64,000 nucleotides of DNA from Hybos culiciformis (GCA_964007475.1 CAXFZM010000538.1:1-64000); one strand, 5' to 3'. Shown: positions 1 through 12,445, counted from the stretch's first letter. A program made the numbers and translations. The notes: generated from the letters alone by a model not told the origin.

Positions 1-452
1 TATTGAAAAGTGATTCTAAATGTTTAATTCGATTAGTTTTATCTCATGACTGTATGAGATAAGTATATATAATACTAAATGTTTTGGAAATTGAGTTAGA
101 ATATGTTTTAGATACGTAAATATATAATATTAAAAAACAATTTTTTGATAATTGAAAATTTGAAAGAGAGATTTATAATAAATGAATGCCAAAATTACAA
201 TTTTTTTTTTATATATATTATATGTATATACCTACTGTACTGAGTTTTATCTCATACCAGCCAATGTTACGTTATATCGTTAAAACTATTAATTCAAAGG
301 TCATATATTGGATTGAAGTTCAAAAATCCTGGGGACGAGAGATACAAAATATTAATTATAATCTAATTAAGTTAGTTTTACAAAGACCTTTAATAGGACT
401 TTAAGTTGAAAAAAAATAATGATATTGATAAGATTGTTTTAAATTTATAATT
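1..452. other. AT-rich intergenic DNA
   Basis: No gene, RNA or repeat structure seen. The only open frame of note (72 codons from 186) is low-complexity and resembles nothing I recognise. Confidence 0.6.
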
Positions 453-1250
453 GTACTAGTCGAAATACCCGGCTTCGCACGGTAGTCCTGAAGTTATATT
501 AATACACTTTAATCCAGATTTTGTGCACTAAAGAAACAGAATTTAAAAATTTGTTAAATAGCCACTTCCCCGGTGCCTTAACACATCCAGTCTTCTAAAT
601 AGTCGATTCGAGTCCAACGCTATAATATTTTATCGGAATATACCTAAATTGCATTTTGTGCACTAAAAAAAAAAGAATTTCAAAATTTGTTAAATAGCCA
701 CTTCCCCGGTGCCTTAACACATCCAGTCTTCTAAATAGTCCATTCGGGTCCAACGCTATAATATTTTATTGGAATATGCCTAAATTGCAAAACCGCCTTC
801 TAAGGTAGCCCCCCGTCGGTGCCTCGGTTCAAAAATATAACCAATCGGGTTCTAGACTCATTATTTTCAAAATTTTAAAATTTCGAAATTTGTTGTATAG
901 CCACCAATTGAGCCTTGGGACGGTGGGGGGTGTTTCAACATCCAGTTTTTTAAATAGGCTTTTCGGGTCCAACGCTACAACATTTTATCGGAATATACCT
1001 AAATTGCAAAACCGGCTTCTAAGGTAGCCTCCCGTCGGGGCTCGGGATCAAAATTTCTAGTACCATATAACCATCTCGGGTCCCAATGTCCCGCCGGGGC
1101 CTCGGATCAAAATTTCTAGTACCCTATAACCATCTCGGGCCCCAATGATACTTAAGTTCAAAATTTCAGCCAAATCGGTCCAGCGGCCAAATCGGTCCAG
1201 CGTCATTGAGGACAGAGAAACAGAGAATTTTCATTTTTATTTAGTAGACG
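453..1250. repeat. Modular interspersed repeat with internal tandem blocks
   Basis: The block opens with a segment reading AATACCCGGCTTCGCACGG and closes with a GACAGAGAAACAGAGAATTTTC-type segment followed by TAGTAGAC. Inside, a module of about 136 bp (around 516-652 and 653-789) is repeated almost exactly, and a diverged third copy lies near 885-1010. Each ends in a GTCCAACGCTATAATATTTTAT-like stretch. A second, shorter module (TCAAAATTTCTAGTACC, then ATAACCATCTCGGG) occurs twice near 1040-1145. The block is clearly more GC-rich than its surroundings. I see no terminal inverted repeat, target duplication or coding region, so the class is unknown; a non-autonomous interspersed element is the likeliest reading. 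Confidence 0.65.
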
Positions 1251-1882
1251 ATAACAAAGCTGTAAAGTTCAAAAGGCTTAAGTCGTACATAGAAATTTGA
1301 CCACAATTCCTTTACAGAAAAAATTTACAAATAATGTTTTGTCATTTAAACTCTGATTGTTTTATGTTATATAATTATTAATTTGACACATCCAAATATT
1401 TTCTTCTGTTATAAATTTTTTCTTTTCACAAAATCTTTTAGTTGTATGCGTCTAACATAATACCTTATGTTTTTCTAAAAATAAATTGACTGTAAATGAA
1501 AAAAAAAAAACATTTCCTATAAAATTTATCAAAATAATTTATTTTCTGCTAACATAAAAATGATTGAATTAAATTTATTATATGAAATGTTATATTATAT
1601 GATTTATATGATTTTCCTTTTATTAAAGACTCAACAAATATTAAATTTATTTTATCAACATCGGGCGCTATAAAAATGTTTACAATAAGAAAAAAAAACA
1701 AAAAAAATAGTCTCAAAAAATGTAATAAGAAAATATGAACAACAGTAAAAAAAATCAGATTCGTAAAATTTTTTTTGCAAACGAATTTTAATTTTTTTTC
1801 GGATTAGAAACTCTTAAGTTTAAACTTTTTCCATTACTCGCTCAGGCAAGGGCAATCAAAATAGGGTAGCTTGAAATGATTC
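1251..1882. other. AT-rich intergenic DNA
   Basis: Homopolymer-rich AT sequence. I see no gene or structured element. Confidence 0.6.
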
Positions 1883-1890
1883 ATCTGATC

Positions 1891-2411
1891 TAGAGAGTCA
1901 CGTTTCCCGGATTATTTTTGTTCCCGGGAAACGGGAAATTATAAATTCATTTTCCCGGGAATCCCGGGAAACCCGGGAAAGTAAAGAAATAAGATTAAGG
2001 ATGAAACCTGTAAAAGTGTTTAAAATTTATGGAAAACACAATTGAAAAAACAAATTTAATTCATAAAATAAAAAATTATAATAAAAAAAGATTAATCGGA
2101 AATAAAAATAAAAAACTATTTCATTACGTAATTATATTTATATATAAAATTTTTGATTTGAGTTTAAAAAAAAAGTTTTTAAAAACGAAAGGCAGTTCAG
2201 GGAACAATCACTTAAATTTGATTTTTTTTTGGTGCTTTGGAAACAAAATTTCGTTCAATAATATTTTTGTTTTGATTTAAAAGAGAATAGAACCAAAATG
2301 AACACAATATTATCCTTTTGAAACAATTATTTTTTTCCCGGCAATTCCCGCTCGGTGTTCCCAGGAAACGGGAAAAAAATTATTCAAAATTTCCCGGGAA
2401 AGGACTCTCTA
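1891..2411. mobile_element. hAT-type non-autonomous element (MITE) with 8-bp target duplication
   Basis: The left end reads TAGAGAGTCACGTTTCCCGG and the right end reads CCCGGGAAAGGACTCTCTA, an imperfect inverted repeat beginning TAGAGAGTC. The element is bracketed by a perfect 8-bp direct repeat, ATCTGATC (1883-1890 and 2412-2419). An 8-bp duplication with TAG-type ends fits the hAT superfamily. The subterminal parts are full of TTCCCGGGAA motifs, five or more across both ends, which are plausible transposase-binding sites. The internal 83-codon open frame (2029-2280) is lysine/asparagine-rich and resembles no transposase. Confidence 0.85.
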
Positions 2412-2419
2412 ATCTGATC

Positions 2420-4380
2420 CTTTTCATTTTGTGTGAATAACTTGTAGAAAAGAGTACGGAGTATAAATGAAAATTTTTCGAAACAAATAAATTCTTTATT
2501 CGAACTAATACATTTTTTTTAGTGTTTATTTTTTTTAATTTATTATTAAATTATTAACTTAAATTTTCAAAGTAAAATGTAGACGTAATTATAAAAAATA
2601 AAATTAATTATTTAACCTCTTTGTAAAGAATTTCAAATAGTACATTATATTAAATTCATGTACATTATATTCATGTATGTACATTATATTAAATTCAAAT
2701 AAATTGCATACAAATAAAAATATTTCTTTAAGGTTGTTGTTGGTATTCCGCAAAAAAAAAATATTATGTTCAGCTTTTCTGTTCATAATGCAACAAGTTG
2801 TTCATAAATCCTGGACCAACGTATTTAATTATTACATTAAGATTAAATAAATTGTAAATTAGGTAAAATTATTCTTACCCAAATCTTTTTTAAGAACTAA
2901 TGTACGTTGAATATAATATTCAGTACATATACATTGTACATAAATAGTGAACTATAAATTTAAACATTTTCACATTGTTTATTGTGATATTGAATACTGC
3001 AATTACATTTTCACTTTAGAAATAAAAATGTATAGAACAGTAAGATTTCGATTTAAAATATTTTCGAATAGATTTTTTTTCAATCGATTTCCATCCGAGT
3101 ACTAATTTTAATCGGAATTTATTTTCATTCTCAGCTCTAATTCTTAAACACAATCAGGAATTTCCAAATTATATATCAATATTAATTTACCGTTTTTTGG
3201 ATACAATGGAGGACTAATCTTTTTTTTAAGTTCCTCTAATTGCCACCTATACTAATTTTCATTGAAATACATTTAAATTTTTATAAAAATGTAAACTTTC
3301 TGTAAATTTTGTATAAGCTTCTTACACCCAAAACCAGATTCGCTTGAATGAAAATGAACAATATTGTGAATATTTTGGTATTGATACGATCAAAAATAAC
3401 CAGGTAGTTAATAGTTATATTAGTAAATTAAATTGATATTATTTATTTTTAACACTTCTAACAGCGTCAAGAAATTTGGAGTTATATCAAAATTTAAATA
3501 TAATAAAAATTTATAATTATATTAATTACATTTTTAATAACCTGAATTTTTTTAATTATTTTACTGCATTAGTACACAAATAAAATATTAATTTGAAACA
3601 AGAATAAGCTTCCTTTCCATTTTGTTAAAAAAAGCAATTGGAAAATGATATTTATATAGTTTGGGTGAATTTTATAAAAGAAAGTCTTTAATTTTTGTTT
3701 TTCTTCAATTTCCGGTAATAACTAAAAATAATAATAAATAATAATCTTTTACTAGGTATTTGACTTTTTAACTTCTTTCATTTTTGTTTATTTTTTACCC
3801 TGGAAGAATACTACATTTATAAACAGAATTATTTGTATTATTTAAAAAAAAAAAAAAAACTCTTCATAAATTATGTTTTTATGGGATTAGTTTTATTCAG
3901 TTTGTTCTTCATTAAAATGTTTTTCTTTATAACTTTTTTTTTTATAAATTTTCTTCTTTAATTCTTATCTATATATAATGGTTTTTCTTTTACAATGTGC
4001 GTGTACAGAATATAAGAATTTTGTTAAATTCAGATAAGTCAATAATTATTATCAATATGTTTATACTAAGTACAAACATAATTTTTGCTTTGGCATATAG
4101 AAATTATACCAGAAATTATTTTTATGTTCGATACTAATGATGTAAAATAAAAAAAAAACAAGAAGAGACATCAAGTCAGTTAGAGAGATAAAAAAGTTAT
4201 TTAGCTTTTTAAATTTCAATTTTATTTATTTTAAAAACAAAAAGGTTGGAATCGACAATCTGTATACACATATATCTATTCTCTATTTTTATAGAAAATT
4301 TGAGAAACAGGATTTTTACTCAAACAGATTTTTTTAATTGAATATAAACCCACTCCTATGAAAATTATCCATATATTATG
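2420..4380. other. AT-rich intergenic DNA
   Basis: Nothing recognisable on either strand. A short tandem of TACATTATATTAAATTCATG-like sequence lies near 2640-2700, and many A or T runs occur. Confidence 0.6.
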
Positions 4381-4384
4381 TTAA

Positions 4385-4660
4385 CACGTTGACGGACAGT
4401 AGAAACAAGTGAAATTCGAAAATTGACACTATATGTTTTTGTAATTTGTTGTTTTTGTAATTTAATGTGTTAACCTTGCATACTAAATTTTTTTTCGAAA
4501 ACATGACACTAGGCTTCTACTTGTACGCTGGTAAATGCACATTTGTGCTGCTACAGCCGCAGTGTCTAAAAACGACCGTTTCGTATTGGACGGCTATTGC
4601 CGTCATGTCACATAGTGAACTTGAACTTGACGGCTATAGACGCAACTGTCCGTCAACGTG
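4385..4660. mobile_element. piggyBac-like MITE inserted at TTAA
   Basis: The ends form a perfect 16-bp inverted repeat: CACGTTGACGGACAGT on the left and ACTGTCCGTCAACGTG on the right. They are flanked on both sides by TTAA (4381-4384 and 4661-4664). A TTAA target duplication with perfect inverted ends is the hallmark of piggyBac-type elements. The 276-bp interior has no transposase. A CGGCTAT motif recurs near the right end and may be subterminal. The 65-codon open frame across it is chance. Confidence 0.85.
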
Positions 4661-4664
4661 TTAA

Positions 4665-5379
4665 TAAAATACCAATGCAAAAAAATGTTTCGAATTCTCT
4701 AAAATACATATTTGAATTCTTTTTTTTTTTCTAAAATTTAATGATTCCAAGTGAATGACATTGAATTTAAAAACAGATCTCTTTCTAACCAAAACTATAT
4801 TCTTTTCTATTGTGTTTGGTTGTTGAATTTCTTTTGTATAAAATTTTAATTTTTTTTATTTTTATTGATTCGAAAAATATTTTGGAAAAACAAATTTTTG
4901 TGTTACATAATAAAATATTGTTGAAGAAAGAATTTCTTATTTTTTTTTTATTTTTAATGCTTCTTTATTGACTATTCATTACCGAAGCAGAATTTTAAAA
5001 TAACAAAGAATCCTTCTTTTTGTTTTTAATCCTTTTTCGTATACAATAAGTTAGATTTTAATGATCGAAAATACATTTTTGAAAAAAAAAAATTAAAAAA
5101 AAAAGGATTTGTTTTAACGCTATCCGTTTATTTTCTTTATTCTAATTTTTAAGCTTTGTCGTTGAAAAAAATAAATAACTTTTAGGAACATAATCACTTA
5201 ATCAGCATAAAAGCTATTTTCTTCAAAATAAAACTTTGTAAATTTTAATTTTTTGTTTTGCTAGATTGAGTTGTAAATTTGAATTTTTAATTCTTCTATT
5301 TAAAAATAAAAATAAATAATAGAATAAATTTTGAAAAATTTGAAAGATTTAAAATATAGTTACCGATTGTTAACTTAAA
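4665..5379. other. AT-rich intergenic DNA
   Basis: A/T homopolymer-rich, with no gene or repeat structure recognised. Confidence 0.6.
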
Positions 5380-7204
5380 AAAAGGTTCTGCTTCATATCC
5401 AACAACTCTCCATTACAATGATGTCAGTAGTGACAATAACTGTATTATTGCTAATCTCTTCGCTGATTTCTTCAAATCTTCTTTTGAGGCCGTTCCTACT
5501 TCGCGTTCGCCTCAAGTTGACTCTGTCAACTCATATTCTTTTCTTTCAAATTATAATTCTTATATATCTAAAAATGAAATCTCCAAACATATTCAGAAAT
5601 TAAAAAAATCAAACACAGTATTCCTACCGTTTTCTTGATGGAATGTATGGATAAATTAATTGAACCACTTTATATTCTATTTAATATGTCTATTTCTTCA
5701 TGTTGCTTCCCTAAAATTTGGAAAATATCCTATATTATTCCACTTCATAAAAAATCCAATAAAGCACATATTCAGAATTATAGGCCCATCGCCCGACTAT
5801 CTTCCTTGCCTAAACTATTTGAGTCAATTATTTCTGATAACCTTCAATTTTCCATCAAGCCTATTATTTCTGATAGACAACATGGTTTCGTTCGTGGGAA
5901 GTCAACTACCACTAACCTTTTAGACTTTACGTCTTTTTGTAATAGTAAATTTCTTTCCAGAAATTATGTCGACTGTATTTTCACATATTTTTGGAAAGCC
6001 TTTGACAAATTATGCCACAAAACCCTAATTTGTAAATTGGACAAAATGGGTTTTCATTCAGCTTTTGTTAATTGGATTTATGATTACTTATCTAATCGTT
6101 ATTATCAGGTTTCTTTTAATAACTTCTTATCAGCATCGTTTTTGGTAAATTGTGGTGTCCCCCAAGGTAGCCACCTTGGTCCTATTTTCTTTATTTTATT
6201 TATAAATGATCTTCCAAATATACTGAAGTCATCTGAAGTTCTTATTTACGCAGATGATGCCAAAATAATCAAGTCCATAATTTGTTATTCTGATTGCATT
6301 GACTTTCAAAATGATGTTGAATCATTTAGCAATTGGTGTACCTCAAATAATCTTCATTTAAACGTTAATAAGTGTCACTCAATGTCATTCTTTAGAAAGA
6401 AAAACATTTTTGATTTTCAATACAGTGTTGGATCCTCTTCTTTAACAAGAGAAGTAGAGAGTTTTGTTGGATGAAAACTTGAATTTTGTTAAACATATCG
6501 ATTTTGTTACAAGTAAGGCTCTGCGTGTTCTTGGTTTTATCAAGAGGCAATCTAAACAATTCAATGACCCATATGTTATGAAACTTTTATATTCTTCTTT
6601 TGTTCGACCCACTTTGGAATATTCTTGCCAAGTCTGTAATCCATTCTACGCAGCTCATATCTCTAGATTGGAATCGGTTCAAAAAAATTTCCTTCGTTTC
6701 GCTTTAACGCGACTCAATTGGCAGGATAATTTAAATTTACCTCCATACACTGACAGACTTCAACTTCTAAATCTCCCAAGTCTGGAGAATAGAAGAGCTT
6801 ATTTGTCGTTCAGCTTTATCCACAAAGTCATCGAAGGAAAAACGACAAGTAGCTGTTTAATGTCTAATTTATTTTTCAATGTGCCCTCAAGAACTCTTAG
6901 AAATTTTGATGTCATTAGTATTCAATTTTCCAGAACTAATTATGGTCAATATAGTCCACTTAACTCCCTATTCAAAATTTATAACCGATACCATTTCCTT
7001 CTTCATTTATACGTTTTCGAAAGTCCTTCTTTTAAAAGTAAATTTTATCATAATTTTTTAATTAATTCGAACTAAGTGATACATATATATATTCTTACAT
7101 CCCTTATTAAATTTATTGTACATATATTTAATTTAATTTTATTATCATTAAGTTGTATTCGCTTGTATTAAGCATTTGAAATAAATAAATAAATAAATAA
7201 ATTA
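5380..7204 (+). mobile_element. 5'-truncated Jockey/CR1-type LINE
   Basis: A non-LTR retrotransposon copy with no first open frame and no endonuclease, only the reverse-transcriptase part and the 3' end. It finishes in a tandem (AAAT)n run, AATAAATAAATAAATAAAT (about 7182-7202), the usual 3' end of Jockey/CR1-clade elements. The 5' end is cut inside coding sequence at about 5380, as expected from incomplete reverse transcription. I could not find a clear target duplication. Confidence 0.85.
5384..7075 (+). pseudogene. LINE reverse transcriptase, inactivated
   Basis: Read in three segments, this is the polymerase of a Jockey-like LINE. From about 5384 to 5635 a frame encodes the upstream linker (IANLFADFFKSSFEAVPTSR and onward) and ends in a stop. 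From 5635 to 6474 the fingers and palm follow, with NYRPIARLSSLPKLFE, QHGFVRGKSTTTNL, GVPQGSHLGPIFFILFIND and the catalytic YADD. A frameshift near 6465 moves the thumb/connection part (RVLGFIKRQSKQF, SFVRPTLEYSCQVCNPF) into the 6464-7075 frame. Motif A reads FTYFWKAFDK where the family has TDFSKAFDK, so its metal-binding Asp is Tyr. With two frame breaks and this lost residue the copy cannot be autonomous. Confidence 0.88.
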
Positions 7205-8762
7205 TTAGACAAACCCAAAAATCGTCAATACTTTCTTCAAAGCGTAGTGAAAATTTTAACCGAAATGGAGAATTATGTCATAAAGGAAGGACGAGAATTA
7301 TATAAAAATTACAAAACTTACAATTTGTATTAAATAACAAGTTTGAAATATTTCGATTTTTATTTTCGCAACATAATGACGGCTATACACGTGACCTAAA
7401 GCCTTTCACATGCAGCGTTGTTTTGCACCATTTTGAACTTTTTTAATAAAATTTAATAATTTTCGAAAATTTTAATTTAAAATATTCGTATTATAGAATG
7501 GCAATTATGTAGTTCATTTTTTGCATAAGAAAGTGAATGTGTAATTTTTTTTAAGTGGGACATAACTCCCACATCGTTGAAAAATCGTCGTGGGAATTAT
7601 GACATTCCATTTTTGGAAATTATGCCATTTTTTGAAATTGGAGTTTTGTTCATGAAGTATGTTAAAACTACCATATTTCGTAGGATTTAGGGCGTGGGAA
7701 TTCTAACGCATGTAACATATAATAAGAATACAAGATGTGTTTAAGTATTCAAAGTAACTCGTTAGTAACACAAATAAAGTATACTGCATAAAGTATACTT
7801 TATCAACTCGATTTTTCCTACAAATGTTGGCACAAAATAATTTTGTATTCTTAAATCGCAAATTAAGCAATTGGGATACTCCACTATGTCTTCAGCTATT
7901 GTACTATATGTTACATTATCGTTCACCAGGTATAATATTTTAATATTTCTTTTTATTTTATTACGGAGTAAGAGACAAGTTTGCATCTAAAATCATATTA
8001 AATATAATAGAAGAATAGTAGAAATATTAATTTAACAAAATGAAATAAAGAACTTTAAATAATATAAATAATAAATAATTAAATAATATTTTGTCCGGAT
8101 TGTAACAAACTTCATTCTAAAAAGATTTTCTAAGGATAATGAATTTCTAACATGGTGAAAAATAATCCAATTAAAATGTTATCTTTCCAGTACATATTCA
8201 AATTTCAATTTTGAAAATTCATTTTTATTTATATAATTTTATTTTACATTTTTAGTTTTCAATCCCAATACTCATTATATATTCAAAAATATTCACAAAA
8301 TTTTCGATTGTCATAGATATTTTTACTTTTTTAGAATTTATGTAAATTAATATTACCACTGGTCAACAATCAATGGCTATCAACTCAACAATTTAATAAT
8401 AAAATTTATCCTTTTCTTTCTTTTCAAACAAAATTTAATAAAGGATACATATTTTTTTATCCTGAAATAGGTTAAACATATAAAATAAAATCAGATTAAG
8501 TTATACAGAAAATAGAAAAAATAAAATTGTTTAATGAAAAATGGTAATAAAAAAAATTCTACCAAAAGGTCAAGTACATTTTGAATAAATTGCATTCATT
8601 CTTCATTTAACTTTCTGATGTCATGAAAACGGAATTTTTTTAAAATTAATGAAATTAAAAAAATATTCTATTTTAAACTCAATTTTCAGATATAAAATTA
8701 ATTAATTTTCTAAATAATGTTATATTGTCATCATCCTTTCACCTTTATTAGTACATTAGTAC
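7205..8762. other. AT-rich intergenic DNA
   Basis: No gene recognised. Directly after the LINE tail a 41-codon open stretch (7207-7333, + strand) has a protein-like composition (LTEMENYVIKEGRELY) but no identifiable family. Near 7555-7580 a short palindrome, GTGGGACATAACTCCCAC, is visible. Confidence 0.5.
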
Positions 8763-9412
8763 ATTACAATCAGTGGCGTGCCGTGATATTTTTAAGTGGG
8801 TGTGCAAAATCTAAATACGAATTTATACATAGACATTCAATCGCCATAAAAACTATATTTTTTAAAAGAAAAAAAATTGAATAAGTTAAAAAACGGATTA
8901 TTCTTTAATGAAAATATTTTTGTCTCTTGAAACAAAATTATTCCGGAAGCATCGATATATTATGCACGCATACATGTTTTCTTCTAATTGTTTTATTCTT
9001 GGCTGTTTAATAACCAGCGCTTTCGTTTCCTTATAGGATTTTTTGAAATTATGTATACACAATTTTTCATGCATTTTGTAACATGACAATAATAAAAAAT
9101 AACATAATATAATGAGTAGTGATTTTTAGGTAATTACCTTTTTTCAGTCGTGCGTAATAACAGATTTTTATTAAAATATCTCCACGTTTCGAAAAATTTG
9201 CTGTAATTTGAGCCCAATATGTTAGCGACTTTTTCTACCTATTTCATGTTTTATCGACTATTTCGACTTTTTTGACTTTTACTGACTTTTTTAAACATTT
9301 TTGACTTTTTTAGGAACTATTTTACCAATTTTGTTCTTACATTAAAGGCCGTCATAATGAAAAACATGGATTTTTCAATTTTGAAAAAAATTTCAAACAT
9401 AATATCTGGCAG

Positions 9413-9604
9413 AAGAATGATATTTGCGAGCAATATAACGTTCAGGAAATAATTCCCTTTAAGTATGGCCCTATTACTTCGAGAGAAGTTGAAAGATCAT
9501 TTTCTATACATAAAAATCTTTTCAGATCTAACCGACAAAAATTTGAATTCGAAAATTTACGAAAGCATTTTGTAATTTATTACAATAAATCAATTAATAA
9601 TTAA
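9413..9604 (+). pseudogene. hAT transposase C-terminal (dimerisation) fragment
   Basis: The open stretch encodes PFKYGPITSREVERSFSIHK, then LFRSNRQKFEFENLRKHFV, and ends at a stop. This is the hAT C-terminal dimerisation motif (PxTSxxxERSFS, then a region ending NRxxFxxENL). The rest of the transposase, including the DDE residues and zinc finger, is not recognisable upstream. It lies inside the 8771-11,039 element in the expected position toward the 3' part of the gene. It is dead coding material that supports the hAT call made from the termini. Confidence 0.8.
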
Positions 9605-10213
9605 TAAACTTGTTTTTACATTTTTATTTCAAAATCCATGTTCATTTTTTAAGTTTTTTGTGCAATGAAATTTATATTTTTTTTTAACTTTTAAATGAAA
9701 TTGCTATATTAATATATTCGCACAATAAATAATATGAAAATCCAAAATTATTATCTTTTTTATCATTCGTAGATTTGAAATTTTTGTATCAAAATCTAAA
9801 TTTCTGTAAATTTTTCGGAAATTTTTTTTAACTATTTTTTTTAACTATTTTTTTAGCTACTTTTTTAGTGTCTTTTTTAGCGACTTTTTTTTGTTTTTTT
9901 AGGAACTTTTTAGGTGTCTAAACAAGGTTTTTAAGGAACTAAAATTCACAAGCCTAATAATGAGCAACAAATCCAATGCGCCTTCGCCTTCACTTCACAT
10001 TTACATTTGTAAATAAAAAAAGCTTTTTCTCTCAAAAAATGTTAACGCACTCTCTCTCTTATGTTAATTCATTTTTTCTAACTCTGCTACTGTTGTTCGC
10101 TGTTTCATAACGCGCTTACTTTCTTTAAAAGTTATTATATATTTTTAAAAAGTATATAACATTTTTTTATGTATTTTAGCAGCAAGATACATAAGAGGTT
10201 TAGTTCAGCCTTA

Positions 10214-10749
10214 TGCTAGAGATAGAGTCGACGTAATTCACGCGCGTATGCGCGCGTAAAAAAAATAAAAAAAACCTGTTTTTTTTACCTGTTATGCTCA
10301 ACGCCGTTCACATGCGAAAAACAAAAGAGAAAAAGAAAAAAATTAAATTAGAAAAATAAAATGGATTCTGTTATATAATATTTTTATAATGCTTTTTAAT
10401 TTATTTACAACTTAATAAAACATAAAAAATTTTAATAAATTTGCAATAAATAATTATTTAATTTTTATTTTTGAATATAATTATATTTATGAACTTTTTT
10501 ATTTTATTAAATAATTATTTGTTTGTAAAATTTTTTTTTTCTAATTACAACAAAATAAACAACACAATTATAAACAAATGATTCCCACAATGTACGGCGT
10601 AAAATACTGGGAAAGTTAAAATATTTCAACTTTTACGCGCGTAAGCTACGTTTTACGTCGTTGCGTATAGCCGGTCTCATACATTTTCATACAATTTGAT
10701 TTTTTACGTGCGTACACGCGCGTGAATTACGTCGACTCTATCTCTAGCA
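10214..10749. mobile_element. MITE with 3-bp TTA duplication (PIF/Harbinger-like) nested in the hAT
   Basis: The ends form an almost perfect inverted repeat of more than 40 bp: TGCTAGAGATAGAGTCGACG on the left and its complement on the right, continuing through ACGTAATTCACGCGCG. Both sides carry TTA (10,211-10,213 and 10,750-10,752). A 3-bp TWA duplication is typical of PIF/Harbinger elements. The subterminal sequence is rich in CGCG and TACG, unlike the AT-rich surroundings. No coding sequence is present. Confidence 0.75.
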
Positions 10750-11047
10750 TTAAGCGCAATTATTCTAATGCGCTATTATTGTTATTATTATTCGAATTAT
10801 GTTAAATAGAGAAAGCTTTTTGTTTTTTTACACAGATTTTCATTACGTACCTACAAATTTTTGCAGGATTATGTACAATAATATTGATTTGTTACAAAAA
10901 ACAAAAATTAAATAGGTATCTAATTTTTTTAGACATAAATATTAATTTTTAATTTAAAAAATAAACTTATTTTTAAGTTTTTTTTTAAGTTTTGGTAGGT
11001 TTGCGTTGCGCATTTTGCGCCTTAAGATGCTCGTCACTGATTACAAT

Positions 11048-11859
11048 GCTTACTATCAAAACAACAAGAGTATAATGCATGTATTTTGTCTTGTGTTTTT
11101 ATTTATAGGAAAAAGTTTTCAATATAATTATATATGTATAAAGATTTCCAAAGTTTGATTCAACTAAATGAGTTTCTTTAAACATAAGAGTTATATAAAA
11201 AACTGCTTAAATTCAAACTTCTAGACTTTCATTAAAAAAAACAGTTGCATAATAAAAATAAAGAGTTTTCCTAAAATATTTTCAAATATTTCTTATTTTT
11301 AAAACAATTATTTTAATTTAACATCTCATCAATTAAAACTTCGCAAGTCAAACTTTGACACTCTCTCGACAAAAGCAGATTACTGCAAGATCAAATTTTC
11401 ATTAATAAGTAGGTCCATAATGTGAAAACAGAGCTGAAATGTTATATTTTTCCTGAATTTTTATTATTTAATTTTTTAATTCACAATTTTTTATTAGTGA
11501 TAATGATAACTTTTAATTTTAATTTTACTTATCACTTATTATTATATCAATTTTCCTCCTTATTTCCTCGTTTCTATTTCATAGTACACAGAAGTTGCAT
11601 TATTACTTTTGTTTTACATTTTATTATTGTTAAATGAAAATATAAATCAAAAATACCTACAACAGGAAATAGATTTTATTTAAAATTTTATTTTATTATG
11701 TTAAAATGAAATACAGTGGTGTCAAATTGATTGGGTTCAACGAAAAAAACGAATAATCAATAATCTGAATCCAGTCTTATTTAGTTTTATATTTTTTCCA
11801 TTTATGGAGCAAATCAATTCACAATTCTTTATTTAAGCTCCTTTCGTTCAACTTTTTTA
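11048..11859. other. AT-rich intergenic DNA
   Basis: No gene or repeat recognised. The 71-codon frame at 11,422-11,637 is hydrophobic low-complexity translation of T-rich DNA. Confidence 0.55.
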
Positions 11860-12445
11860 TTTCCTTTAGGAGTAAATAACTTGCAAAATGATTTAAATGT
11901 CCTTTCTGTACATTATTACAAATGGAAAATAGATATTAACATCTCGAACACTAACGCAATATTTTACACTCAAAAAGCGTCAAATCAAATTTAAATGTCC
12001 TTGACATTGACATAGAAAGGGCAGACGAAATAAAATATCTTGGAATATTTTCGATAGAAAAGTTAAATTCCACAAGCATATCTCTATTGTTTAAATTCCC
12101 AATATTAAATTGAAATTGTAATTTCTGCGACGCGGCATTCAACTTGACTTGAAAACAACATTTTTGAAACTTTCTTTGAATTTTAAGTTATTTGAATTCT
12201 TTTCATTGAGCCTATAATTTATGACAACACTGTATTTGAAATAAAATATACAATAATGATTTTGTTAAAATTTTCATAAATGTAGCAGTAAATTGTTTTT
12301 TTTTTTCCATTTTCATTTTTATGATCTTTTGTAAACATTATTTTATATAGTTACAGTATACATATTATTATTATTATACTGTGTCAACATAATAAATATA
12401 TATTGTGAAAACTATAAAATTTCTTCCATAATAAATAAATAAAAA
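11860..12445 (+). mobile_element. LINE remnant (Jockey-like reverse transcriptase C-terminal part)
   Basis: Across shifting frames the + strand encodes LQNDLNVLSVHYYKWKIDIN, then SNTNAIFYTQK, then EIKYLGIFSIEKLNS. This is the segment after the YADD motif in Jockey-type reverse transcriptases (Q-DL--L--Y--KWK--IN--KTN-I-FT, then EIKYLGI). The frame breaks at least twice between 11,990 and 12,020. An AATAAATAAATAAAAAAAAAA run near 12,430 may be its 3' tail. No catalytic motif survives. Confidence 0.65.

Larger units (their letters stand above)
8771..11039. mobile_element. Decayed hAT transposon with 8-bp target duplication
   Basis: The ends are CAGTGGCGTGCC on the left and, read inward from the right, CAGTGACGAGCA. 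They are flanked by a perfect 8-bp repeat, ATTACAAT (8763-8770 and 11,040-11,047). CAG-type ends with an 8-bp duplication define hAT elements. The interior keeps a scrap of transposase (9413-9604), and a separate MITE has inserted at 10,214-10,749. The stretch at 9220-9330 and 9830-9920 is a degenerate run of GACTTTTTT/GACTATTTT-like words. Confidence 0.85.

Noticed and set aside
7207..7333. Short protein-like stretch after the LINE tail (LTEMENYVIKEGRELY)
   Set aside because: Too short to assign; no splice signals or neighbouring coding pieces found.
11422..11637. 71-codon hydrophobic frame
   Set aside because: Leu/Phe/Ile-rich translation of T-rich DNA with no family resemblance.
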